Shown here: in pieces, positions 1 to 6,082 of the stretch | Layout: every line of letters starts with the position of its first letter | Position numbering within the stretch: position 1 is the stretch's first letter | Source of the DNA: CAZGOM01 sp964542875 | GTDB taxonomy: Bacteria > Planctomycetota > Phycisphaerae > Phycisphaerales > Phycisphaeraceae | Assembly (NCBI GenBank): GCA_964542875.1 | Contig: CAZIWA010000148.1 | Span: forward strand, 1 to 12,551 | Direction of reading: 5' to 3' | DNA length: 12,551 bases | Position numbers and translations under genes: made by a program | The notes under the pieces: model-generated | The model's database searches: none | Told to the model about the DNA's origin: nothing | What the model saw: the letters and a program-made list of their open reading frames with translations, nothing else

Positions 1-1125
1 TTTGCGCCGCTGTCGCTGGCGGAGGCCTGGGACAAGGTGGGGTTGCAGGTTGGGTCGCGGGAGGGGGAGGTTAAGCGGTTGTTTTTGACGATCGATATGA
101 CGGAGGCGGTGGCGGCGGAGGCGCTTAAGAAGAAGGCGGGGCTGGTGCTGGCGTATCACCCGGTGATTTTTGAGCCTTTGAAGAGCTTGACGGATGAGGA
201 TGCCAAGACGCGGGCGCTACTTGCGCTTGTGAGGGGGGATGTGGGTGTGTTTTCGCCTCATACGGCGCTGGATGCGTGTGAGGGGGGGATCAATGATTGG
301 CTGGCGGAGGGGGTGAGCGGCGTTGGGTTTGAGGAGTTTGAGAAGAAGGGGGTGAAGTGCGACCCGATCAAGCCGGTGAAGGGCGGGGATGGCGGATTGT
401 TCAAGGTGATCGTGTTTGTGCCCGCGGGAGAAGCGGACAAGGTGCGCGATGCGATGGCCGCAGCGGGGGCGGGGCGGCTGGGGAATTATGAGAAGTGTTC
501 GTTTGAGCTGCAGGGGACGGGGACGTTTCAGGGCAATGCGCAATCCAACCCGACGATCGGGAAGGCGGGGGTGTTTGAACGGGTGCGCGAGGTGCGGCTG
601 GAGATGATCGCGATGTCAGGCGTGCTGGCCGGGGTGATCGCGGCGATGCGCAAGGTGCACCCGTATGAAGAGCCGGCGTTTGATGTGTTTAAGGAAGATG
701 CCAGCGCGGTGAAGACGTCGCACGTGAAGATCGGCCAAGGCCGGGTGATCGAGCTGCCTAAGGCGATCTCCATGGCGGAATTGGCCGGGCGGGTGAAGAG
801 GCACCTGGGCGATTCAGGCGCAGGGCTGGAAGTGAGCGTGGGGGCGATGAAGAAGAAGGTGAAACGCGTCGGGGTGTGCGCGGGGGCGGGGGCGTCGCTG
901 ATGAAAGATGCGGGGGGTGTGGATGTGTTTTTGACGGGCGAGATGCGGCATCACGACCAGATGGAGGCGGCGGGGCGCGGGGTGACGGTGATGCTGGCGG
1001 GGCATACGCGAACGGAGCGGGGGTATTTGAAGGTGCTTAAGTTGAGGTTAGACAAGATGTTGAAGGGGTCGGGAGTGGAGGTGACGGTGAGCAAGGCGGA
1101 CAGGGAGCCGATGGAAGAAAGGTAA
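1..1125 (+). CDS. NIF3/YqfO-family dinuclear metal-binding protein (5' end cut off by the window edge)
   Basis: The frame is open from base 1, and the first 12 codons already read as family sequence (LAEAWDKVGLQVG), so the true start lies left of the window and the GTG at 37 is not it. At least 374 residues are present. Two NIF3 halves flank an inserted PII-like domain at about residues 132-230 (with the HPYEEPAFDVF motif), as in the longer YqfO-type members. Metal-site motifs are visible: YHPVIF near residue 53, SPHTALDACEGG at 85-96, and HHDQMEA followed by GHTRTE at about 317-339. Known family members form toroidal hexamers with a two-metal centre; the cellular role is not settled, and GTP cyclohydrolase-like and metal-chaperone roles have been suggested. 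The first His of the usual HHP motif is Tyr here. The next gene has its own promoter, so this is probably the end of its transcription unit. Confidence 0.92.
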   Translation, partial: FAPLSLAEAWDKVGLQVGSREGEVKRLFLTIDMTEAVAAEALKKKAGLVLAYHPVIFEPLKSLTDEDAKTRALLALVRGDVGVFSPHTALDACEGGINDWLAEGVSGVGFEEFEKKGVKCDPIKPVKGGDGGLFKVIVFVPAGEADKVRDAMAAAGAGRLGNYEKCSFELQGTGTFQGNAQSNPTIGKAGVFERVREVRLEMIAMSGVLAGVIAAMRKVHPYEEPAFDVFKEDASAVKTSHVKIGQGRVIELPKAISMAELAGRVKRHLGDSGAGLEVSVGAMKKKVKRVGVCAGAGASLMKDAGGVDVFLTGEMRHHDQMEAAGRGVTVMLAGHTRTERGYLKVLKLRLDKMLKGSGVEVTVSKADREPMEER

Positions 1126-1173
1126 AAGGGATAAGGTACAAGGGACAAGGCGGAGTTAGAGGAAGAGGGGCGT

Positions 1174-1202
1174 TTGAAGGGATTTGGTGTTTGGGGTATA
1201 TT
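1174..1202 (+). promoter_or_regulatory. sigma70-type promoter of rpsR
   Basis: TTGAAG at 1174-1179 (4 of 6 to consensus) and TATATT at 1197-1202 (5 of 6) are separated by exactly 17 bases. They lie about 70 bases before the rpsR start, predicting a transcript start near 1209 and a leader of about 60 bases. No promoter mapping is available, but spacing and match are good. Confidence 0.7.
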
Positions 1203-1211
1203 AGTTGGCTT

Positions 1212-1242
1212 AACCGTCGCCTCGGAACCGTTTCCGGGGCTA
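1212..1242 (+). promoter_or_regulatory. Hairpin in the rpsR leader, possible S6:S18-binding element
   Basis: A 9-bp stem pairs 1219-1227 with 1232-1240 (one G-U pair) and closes a 4-base loop reading CCGT; a second CCG sits just 5' at 1214-1216. Known fact: the S6:S18 complex binds a leader motif with a conserved CCG in a bulge next to a hairpin, upstream of many rpsF/rpsR operons. I could not find a convincing outer stem that would turn the 1214 CCG into a closed bulge. The hairpin is therefore directly seen, and its identity as that motif is an inference. Confidence 0.4.
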
Positions 1243-1269
1243 CAAAACCCACGACGGAGGATAAAAGTC

Positions 1270-1512
1270 ATGGCAGAATTCACACAGTTTGGCACCGTTA
1301 CCCGGACCAAGGTCACCAAGAAGTCCAGCAAGGGTAAGGTTTACATCGATTACAAGAATGCTGACGATCTTCGTCGGTATCTGACCCCGAACGGCAAGAT
1401 CCTGAGCCGGAAGCGGACCGGGATGACGGCTGCGGAACAGCGTCTGCTGTCCCAGGCGATCAAGCGGGCGCGCTTCATGGCGCTGCTGCCGTTCACTTCC
1501 GCGACGCTGTAA
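1270..1512 (+). CDS. rpsR: 30S ribosomal protein bS18
   Basis: An 80-residue protein, close to the usual 70-90 for bS18. The family core is clear: DYKNADDLRRYLTPNGKILS, then RKRTG, then the C-terminal helix AIKRARFMALLPF. It has no cysteines, so it is not a zinc-binding form. bS18 binds bS6 in the platform of the small ribosomal subunit. The ATG at 1270 is preceded by GGAGG at 1256-1260 (9-base spacer), which fixes the start; the in-frame upstream extension has no such site and would overlap the promoter. rpsR usually sits with rpsF, ssb or rplI, but here it stands alone with its own promoter, leader hairpin and terminator. Codon use matches highly expressed neighbours. Confidence 0.97.
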   Translation: MAEFTQFGTVTRTKVTKKSSKGKVYIDYKNADDLRRYLTPNGKILSRKRTGMTAAEQRLLSQAIKRARFMALLPFTSATL

Positions 1513-1541
1513 GTCGCTGGGTGGATTGAAGGAAATTTAAG

Positions 1542-1581
1542 GCAGGCGGGCTCTTTTGGGTCCGCCTGCTTTGTTTGTTTT
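1542..1581 (+). terminator. Intrinsic terminator of rpsR
   Basis: An 8-bp GC-rich stem (1542-1549 with 1562-1569) is followed by a T-rich run (TTTGTTTGTTTT). It starts 29 bases after the rpsR stop codon. Confidence 0.85.
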
Positions 1582-1843
1582 AGTGGGAAGGAGGGGAGGC
1601 CGGGAGTTTGAAGAGATTTACGGAGAGGGGTGAGATTGAGCGTGTGGGGGAGTTTGCATGGTTGGGCGACATGGGCGCGTACAAGGGCTTTCAAGAGACT
1701 TCAGTGCCAATGCAGAGCGGATTTCTCTGCGACCGTCGAGGCCACAGGAAAACAAGGGTTATTCAAATATCCGCTTGCTGAGGGGATTCGCCGGCCCGCG
1801 GCTGCATTTATCGTTTTGGGGCGAGGAAGATAAGGCGGTTGGA
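1582..1843. other. Intergenic region without a recognisable gene
   Basis: It lies between the rpsR terminator and the end of the convergent minus-strand thioredoxin/TPR gene. A small dyad (GCAGAG 1712-1717 with CTCTGC 1725-1730) is present but has no T run on either side, so it is not a convincing terminator. The patch 1690-1770 is more AT-rich than its surroundings. I see no coding sequence or RNA gene here. Confidence 0.5.
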
Positions 1844-3070
1844 TCAGGTGGCGGGCTTGGCGGTGGGTTTTGCGGGTTTGGGGGCTGGGGCGGGGAGGGG
1901 GGCTGCGCCGAGGGTTTTGAGGTCCTGGGTGGCGAGCATGGTGGGGTACCAGGTGGGGCGCTTGGCGGAGGCGGCTTTCTGGAGGCTGGCGATGGCGCCG
2001 GCTTTGTCGCCTTGGGTGGCCTGGAGGTTGCCCAGGGCCCAGTAGGCGACGCCGCGTTCGTATTCGTCGACCTTGGAGGCGGCCTTGTCGAACTCCTGGG
2101 TGTCGTTTTGGGAGACGGCGCGGACGGCCCAGATCATGGGGCCGTAGGCGCTGTCGTACTCGCGGGAGTTGACGGAATCCAGGAGGGCTTTGGCTTCCTT
2201 GGTTTTGCCGGCGCGGGCGAGGGCGACGCTTTGGTAGAGGCTCAGGAGGTAATCGCCGCGCGGGGTGAGTTTGCGAGCGGTTTCAAATTCCTTGGCGGCG
2301 GGGAGGTATTTGCCGTTGAAGAGGAGTGCGATGCCGAGGTATTGGGAGGATTGGGGGATGTTGGGGGCGAGTTCCTTGGCTTTGGTGAAGTCGGCAATGG
2401 CGGGCTGGACTTTGCCCTGGATGAGGAGCCGCCAGGCGCGGCTGGAATAGGCGGCGCTGAATTTGGGGTTGGCTTCGATGAGCGCGGTGAGTTGTTCGAT
2501 GGCTGCGGCGATGCGTTCGGGAGAGTTGTCGTCGCCTTCGTTGGCGGCGCGGTAGGCGTCGACGGATTCGGGGGAGACTTGGTAGGCCTTTTCGAGTTCG
2601 AGGGCGTCGTGGAGGTTGTCCATGAAGCTGAAGGGCTTGGAGTAGCCGCCGATGCGGACGAGGAGTTTTTCGCCGTCGTGGGTGAGGAGGAGGGTGTGCG
2701 GGGTGCCGGAGGGCTTGAATGCGGTTTTGACGGAGGCGAGGTCTTTTGCGCCTTTGACGGGGATGAAGTTCTGGTTGACGTACTTGGCGATGACGGGGTC
2801 GGCGTCGATTTGTTTTTCTTTGATGCGACACCAGCCACAACTGGCGGAGGAGAAGTCGATCATCAGCGGTTTGTTGGTGCGCTTGGCTTCGGCGAGGGCT
2901 TTGGCGTAGTCGGTTTGCCAGATGATGAGGCTGGGAGGGACTTCGGGTTTTTCAACGACGGCGACGGCGCTGGGCGCGGGTTTGGCCGCGGGCTTTGATT
3001 GCGCGAAGGCGAGGGGGGAAATGGAAACGATGGCGGTGAGAACGGTGAGGAAGGTGATGTGGCGAGACAT
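1844..3070 (-). CDS. Exported thioredoxin-fold protein with C-terminal TPR repeats
   Basis: A 408-residue protein. Residues 1-24 form a Sec signal peptide (MSRH, a hydrophobic core, cleavage near AFA-QS), followed by an Ala/Pro linker. Residues 45-165 are a thioredoxin-like domain of the YyaL/DUF255 or thioredoxin_7 style, with the CGWC redox motif at 78-81 and a cis-proline in GTPH at 124. Residues 200-375 carry TPR-like helix pairs, and a Pro/Ala/Lys-rich tail follows. This suggests a periplasmic or outer-compartment disulfide protein that docks a partner through TPRs; substrate and partner are unknown. The start at 3070 is chosen because AGGAG lies 8 bases upstream and because the alternative start at 3103 falls inside the -10 box. 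It is a single-gene transcription unit. Confidence 0.85.
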   Translation of the reverse strand: MSRHITFLTVLTAIVSISPLAFAQSKPAAKPAPSAVAVVEKPEVPPSLIIWQTDYAKALAEAKRTNKPLMIDFSSASCGWCRIKEKQIDADPVIAKYVNQNFIPVKGAKDLASVKTAFKPSGTPHTLLLTHDGEKLLVRIGGYSKPFSFMDNLHDALELEKAYQVSPESVDAYRAANEGDDNSPERIAAAIEQLTALIEANPKFSAAYSSRAWRLLIQGKVQPAIADFTKAKELAPNIPQSSQYLGIALLFNGKYLPAAKEFETARKLTPRGDYLLSLYQSVALARAGKTKEAKALLDSVNSREYDSAYGPMIWAVRAVSQNDTQEFDKAASKVDEYERGVAYWALGNLQATQGDKAGAIASLQKAASAKRPTWYPTMLATQDLKTLGAAPLPAPAPKPAKPTAKPAT

Positions 3071-3101
3071 GCCCCGGACTCCTGTTTGAGGTGTTTGGGA
3101 C

Positions 3102-3130
3102 ATTTTAGCAGGGAAGAGCAGAGTTTTTGA
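3102..3130 (-). promoter_or_regulatory. Extended -10 promoter of the thioredoxin/TPR gene
   Basis: On the minus strand TAAAAT (3107-3102, 5 of 6 to consensus) is preceded by TGC, an extended -10 element. A weak -35 (TCAAAA, 3130-3125) lies 17 bases upstream. The predicted transcript start near 3095 leaves a leader of about 25 bases. Confidence 0.6.
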
Positions 3131-3134
3131 CTGG

Positions 3135-3165
3135 GATTAAGAGGATTGAAGATGATTAAGAGGAT
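3135..3165. repeat. 19-bp imperfect tandem repeat, two copies
   Basis: GATTAAGAGGAT occurs at 3135-3146 and again at 3154-3165, with similar bases between the copies (TTGAAGAT and TGGAAGAG). It lies just upstream of the thioredoxin/TPR promoter. Confidence 0.7.
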
Positions 3166-3305
3166 GGAAGAGCGGATTTTTTACACGATTTACAAGATGG
3201 TTCAAGATTTACATGCTTTGCCTGGGGCGAGCCGGGGACCCCCTTCATTTGCGTATGATTGAGTTTAGAAGAACAAGAAACGATCAATTGATTCTTTACG
3301 GGGGG

Positions 3306-3368
3306 CTGCGCCCGAAGACTCGCTGATCCCACTCACGGCTACAGCCGGTCGCTCCGCTGGGGGCGCAG
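3306..3368. repeat. Inverted-repeat-bounded intergenic element
   Basis: CTGCGCCC at 3306-3313 is the exact complement of GGGCGCAG at 3361-3368. Between them is a smaller dyad, CGGC 3336-3339 with GCCG 3344-3347. The GC-rich block stands out from its AT-richer flanks. A dispersed repeat unit is likely, but copies elsewhere cannot be seen from this window. Confidence 0.45.
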
Positions 3369-3580
3369 AAAAGTGTCGGTCGCACTTACGTCTAAATGCA
3401 CGCAGCCCTGTAACGTTGCCGAAGAGCCGGATGGTCACCGACTTTCATGATTGAGTCACCACGCAATTACGTGATTTATGCCGATCAGCAACTGTAGTAC
3501 CCGGCTGTAATAGGGCCGTGCCTTGAGCACTTGGAATGAGGATGCAAGGCTTAATTGAACCGTATTGACCCTCACGCCAA

Positions 3581-3601
3581 CCCTCTCCCGAAGGGAGAGG
3601 G
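3581..3601. repeat. Perfect 9-bp hairpin repeat (CCCTCTCCC/GGGAGAGGG)
   Basis: Nine paired bases flank a GAA loop. The surrounding words (CCTCACGCCAACCCTCTCCC) resemble a short intergenic repeat that I recall from many GC-rich bacterial genomes. That resemblance is from memory and unchecked. Confidence 0.6.
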
Positions 3602-3613
3602 GGCAAGAGAAGA

Positions 3614-3637
3614 CATGCTCACGGAGACGAGAGCATG
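3614..3637 (-). terminator. Possible terminator hairpin of rny
   Basis: CATGCTC (3614-3620) pairs with GAGCATG (3631-3637) around a 10-base loop, 20 bases after the rny stop. On the minus strand it is followed by pyrimidine-rich TCTTCTCTT rather than a clean T run, so termination is only plausible. Confidence 0.35.
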
Positions 3638-3657
3638 GCACGCGGATTTGAGTGAGT

Positions 3658-5292
3658 TTAGCGGGCGTATTCGACGGTGCGCATTTCGCGCAGGACGGTG
3701 ATGCGGATTTCGCCGGGGAAGGTCATTTCCTCGGAGACGCGCTTGGCGATGTCGCGGGCGAGGGAGTTGCAGGCGATGTCATCGACTTGTTCGGGGTCGA
3801 CGATGACGCGGACTTCGCGACCGGCCTGGATGGCGAATGCCTGGCGGACGCCCTTCATGGAGGTGGCGATGCCTTCGAGTTGTTCGAGGCGTTTGATGTA
3901 TTTTTCGAGGGTTTCGCGGCGAGCGCCGGGGCGCGCGCCGGAGATGGCGTCGGCGGCCATGACGATGGGGGTGTAAGGGCTGGTGGAGGGGATGTCGTTG
4001 TGGTGACCGCCGATGGCGTTGAGGACTTCTTCGCATTCGCCGTATTTTTTGGCGAATTCCATGCCGATGGCGGGGTGTCCGCCTTCGACTTCATGGTCCA
4101 TGGCTTTGCCGATGTCGTGGAGGTAGCCGCAGCGGCGTGCGAGTTCGCCGTTAAGGCCGAGTTCATCGGCGATGACCTGGCAGAGGTAGCCGACTTCGAT
4201 GGAGTGGCGGAGGATGTTCTGGCCGTAGCTGGTGCGGTACTGGAGGCGGCCCATCATCTCGTTGATCTTGGGGTGGATGCTGGGGAGGTTGACCTCAATG
4301 GAGGCGTCCTTGCCGATCTTGACGATGCGCTGCTGCATGTCCTTGCCGACTTGTTCGACGATTTCCTCGATGCGTGCGGGATGGATGCGGCCGTCTTCGA
4401 TGAGCTTGGAGAGGGATTCGGCGGCGATGGCACGGCGGACGGGATCAAAGCAGGAGACGACGATGACGCCGGGGGTGTCGTCGACGATGACGTCGACGCC
4501 GGTGGCTTTTTCAAAGGCGCGGATGTTGCGGCCTTCGCGGCCGATGACACGGCCCTTGAGGTCATCAGAGGGGATGGCGACGGCGTTGACGGTGCTGACG
4601 GCGGTGTGTTCGGAGGCGTAGCGCTGGATGGCCTGGAGGGTGATCTTGAGGGCGATGTCCTTGGCTTCGTCTTCGGCCTTGACGGTACGGCGCTGGATGA
4701 GGAGTTCGGCTTCGCGCTGGACTTCGTGTTCCATGACGCGGAGGGTTTCCTTCTTGGCTTCGTCGGCGGAGAGGCCGGAGATGCGAAGGAGGATTTGTTT
4801 CTGTTCGGCGATGGATTTTTCAAGGACATCGCGCTTTTGCTGGACGAGGCCGTCGATCTGGCTTTCCTTTTCGGCGATGACGCCTTCACGTTTTTTCAGT
4901 TTGTTGTCGGTGTCGTCGAGGTGCTTTTCTTTAGTGGCCAGGACGTCGAGCTTGCGGTCGAGGTTGTCTTCGCGCTTGGCGAGGCGGCGTTCCTGTTCTT
5001 TTAGTTCGTTGCGGGCTTGTTCAGTTTCTTTTTCAAACTCTTCACGGCGGCGGGCGACTTCCTCACGGAAGTCGAGTTCGACTTTCTTCTTGATAGTTTC
5101 GGTTTGTTCCTGGGCGCCGGCGAGGATGACGTCGGCTTGTTTCTTGGCGTCGGTGATGGCCTGGAGGCCCATCATGCGGGCCAGGAAGAGTGCGCCGGCA
5201 GCGCCGAGGATGATACCGACGATGATGGCGACGGCCTCAAGGATGTGGCTGTCCATGAAGCCTTCGGCGAGGGTAAAAACGATGGGAATCAT
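3658..5292 (-). CDS. rny: Ribonuclease Y
   Basis: A 544-residue protein against about 520 in Bacillus subtilis. Domains in order: an N-terminal membrane segment at about 17-38; a long charged coiled coil at about 50-195; a KH RNA-binding domain with GRVIGREGRNIR at 247-258; and an HD phosphohydrolase domain with LRHSIEV (His363), the YLHDIGKA motif (His392-Asp393), EGGHP, GGHHND and AADAISGARPGARRE. RNase Y is the membrane-anchored endonuclease that starts mRNA decay in bacteria lacking or supplementing RNase E. ATG 5292 is chosen because AGGTG lies 7 bases upstream; GTG 5301 and ATG 5256 are possible alternatives that keep the membrane segment. It stands alone, with a long structured region upstream. 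All expected catalytic motifs are intact. Confidence 0.97.
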   Translation of the reverse strand: MIPIVFTLAEGFMDSHILEAVAIIVGIILGAAGALFLARMMGLQAITDAKKQADVILAGAQEQTETIKKKVELDFREEVARRREEFEKETEQARNELKEQERRLAKREDNLDRKLDVLATKEKHLDDTDNKLKKREGVIAEKESQIDGLVQQKRDVLEKSIAEQKQILLRISGLSADEAKKETLRVMEHEVQREAELLIQRRTVKAEDEAKDIALKITLQAIQRYASEHTAVSTVNAVAIPSDDLKGRVIGREGRNIRAFEKATGVDVIVDDTPGVIVVSCFDPVRRAIAAESLSKLIEDGRIHPARIEEIVEQVGKDMQQRIVKIGKDASIEVNLPSIHPKINEMMGRLQYRTSYGQNILRHSIEVGYLCQVIADELGLNGELARRCGYLHDIGKAMDHEVEGGHPAIGMEFAKKYGECEEVLNAIGGHHNDIPSTSPYTPIVMAADAISGARPGARRETLEKYIKRLEQLEGIATSMKGVRQAFAIQAGREVRVIVDPEQVDDIACNSLARDIAKRVSEEMTFPGEIRITVLREMRTVEYAR

Positions 5293-5353
5293 AGTAGGCA
5301 CCTGACTTTATGTAATTCGGCGGCGGGCCCGAGGAAGTGACATGCATCGCCTT

Positions 5354-5374
5354 GGCCATGATCCAATCATGGCC
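5354..5374 (-). promoter_or_regulatory. Perfect 9-bp hairpin upstream of rny
   Basis: GGCCATGAT (5354-5362) pairs exactly with ATCATGGCC (5366-5374) around a 3-base loop, about 62 bases before the rny start. No T run follows on either strand, so it is not an ordinary terminator. If transcribed it forms a stable stem in the rny 5' leader; as DNA it could be an operator. Confidence 0.5.
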
Positions 5375-5404
5375 TGTCAGGGCGCGTAAGTGCCAGAGGG
5401 GGTT

Positions 5405-5450
5405 GGCAGCGTGGACACGAATCACCCGAATGGCGACGTCCAAGTCTGCC
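5405..5450 (-). promoter_or_regulatory. Second, interrupted dyad upstream of rny
   Basis: GGCAG (5405-5409) pairs with CTGCC (5446-5450) and TGGAC (5412-5416) pairs with GTCCA (5438-5442), with small internal loops and a 21-base terminal loop. It may form a second leader stem for rny. Its function is unknown. Confidence 0.35.
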
Positions 5451-5598
5451 GGGCGGGTGAGAGGGCTAATTACAAGTTGTTGGTCCTGATGACCTTAGAA
5501 CGATTTATTGACCGTTCAACCTTTCTTGTGGACCCATCTGAATTCGTTTAAACGCTGTTGACCGTCTCTAACATCTATCACCCGGTGTAACCCGAGCG

Positions 5599-5635
5599 CC
5601 GGAGAAACGCTTCGAGAGCGCTCTTTCCGGTTTTT
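5599..5635 (+). terminator. Terminator-like hairpin with T5 tail and no gene before it
   Basis: CCGGA (5599-5603) pairs with TCCGG (5626-5630), and CGCT (5608-5611) pairs with AGCG (5617-5620) around a short loop, with a mismatched middle. Five Ts follow directly. No plus-strand gene ends here, so it may close a small RNA or a divergent antisense transcript, or it may be chance. Confidence 0.35.
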
Positions 5636-5769
5636 CGGCGGCGGCCCTGACATTGGCACGCATGCCGGAGAATCCTTAAGTTTCTGACCCATCCTTAATG
5701 AAAGGCAGGGAACCAGTTGGTGTCATGTTAGCCCCGGGTTGGCGAAGTCGTCAAGCGAGGGGGGATGGC

Positions 5770-5792
5770 GTCCCGGGTCCGGGGTCCCGGGT
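5770..5792. repeat. 14-bp G-rich tandem repeat, two copies
   Basis: GTCCCGGGT occurs at 5770-5778 and 5784-5792, giving a 14-base period. The same period and a similar CGGGT core recur at 12328-12361, which suggests a shared family of intergenic repeats. Confidence 0.5.
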
Positions 5793-5963
5793 TCCGTGTT
5801 AAGAGTTCAGAGTTTTTAGTCGTGAGGGTTCGGAGACCTGTAGGGATCGCGGTGGGAAGGGAAGATTTTGGGGGTTTTAAGGGCTGTAGTTTCGGGTATC
5901 GGAATGGTTTGCTGATGAAAATTGAAATTCAGTGGAACTTGTTGAGGTGTAAAACATCTGTTA

Positions 5964-5992
5964 TTCAGCAAATGTTGTTTAACGGTTATGCT
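5964..5992 (+). promoter_or_regulatory. Candidate promoter of the DUF4838 gene
   Basis: TTCAGC (5964-5969, 3 of 6) and TATGCT (5987-5992, 4 of 6) are 17 bases apart in the most AT-rich part of the gap, about 90 bases before the start codon. This is the best pair I found, but it is weak. Confidence 0.3.
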
Positions 5993-6082
5993 GTTTCAAT
6001 GTTGTGCAGACAGTCATGTGTTGGCCGGGAATCGTCAGGACACCTTTGAGCAGAACGAGGGCACCGTATGGGAGGACTTTCA

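Larger units (their letters stand above)
3131..3640. other. Repeat-rich intergenic region
   Basis: No gene is seen on either strand between the two minus-strand genes. Contents in order: a 19-bp near-tandem pair sharing GATTAAGAGGAT (3135-3146 and 3154-3165); AGATTTACA-like direct repeats near 3190-3215; a dyad-bounded block at 3306-3368; a 9-bp hairpin at 3581-3601; and a 7-bp hairpin at 3614-3637. These look like dispersed intergenic repeats of the genome rather than one functional unit. Confidence 0.6.
5293..6082. other. Long divergent intergenic region between rny and the DUF4838 gene
   Basis: About 790 bases separate two divergent genes with no convincing coding sequence. From left to right it holds two dyads on the rny side (5354-5374, 5405-5450), two TTGACCGT copies exactly 50 bases apart (5508, 5558) flanking the palindrome CGTTTAAACG (5545-5554), a plus-strand terminator-like hairpin (5599-5635), G-rich 14-bp repeats (5770-5792) and an AT-rich stretch (about 5920-6000) before the DUF4838 gene. 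No tRNA, tmRNA, SRP or RNase P RNA hallmarks were recognised. No strong rny promoter was found. Confidence 0.6.

Noticed and set aside
1174..1269. N-terminal extension of the rpsR frame starting at 1174
   Set aside because: It begins in the -35 box and spans the -10 box and leader hairpin; ATG 1270 has GGAGG at good spacing and gives a normal-size bS18.
1658..2998. A 446-residue plus-strand open frame opposite the thioredoxin/TPR gene
   Set aside because: Low-complexity Gly/Val/Phe-rich translation with no domain, while the minus strand has signal peptide, CGWC and TPRs with a good ribosome-binding site.
3300..3370. Possible tRNA or small structured RNA in the GC-rich dyad block
   Set aside because: No cloverleaf, T-loop motif or CCA end could be drawn; the dyad fits an intergenic repeat better.
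3581..3637. CRISPR-like repeats
   Set aside because: The hairpins differ in sequence and there is no regular repeat-spacer pattern anywhere in the window.
3652..5004. A 450-residue open frame on the plus strand opposite rny
   Set aside because: It is a compositional shadow: its sequence is dominated by Gly, Asp, Ala, Phe and Val from GC-rich antisense codons, while the minus strand encodes a complete RNase Y.
5237..5443. Minus-strand 68-residue open frame overlapping the rny start
   Set aside because: No ribosome-binding site, no recognisable domain, and it overlaps the rny N-terminus and the leader hairpin.
5765..6049. Plus-strand 94-residue open frame before the DUF4838 gene
   Set aside because: It begins in G-rich repeats and runs through the AT-rich promoter region, with no coding-like composition or ribosome-binding site.
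6068..6082. Upstream ATG of the DUF4838 gene at 6068
   Set aside because: The GGAGG ribosome-binding site for ATG 6083 lies inside this segment and 6068 has no such site of its own.
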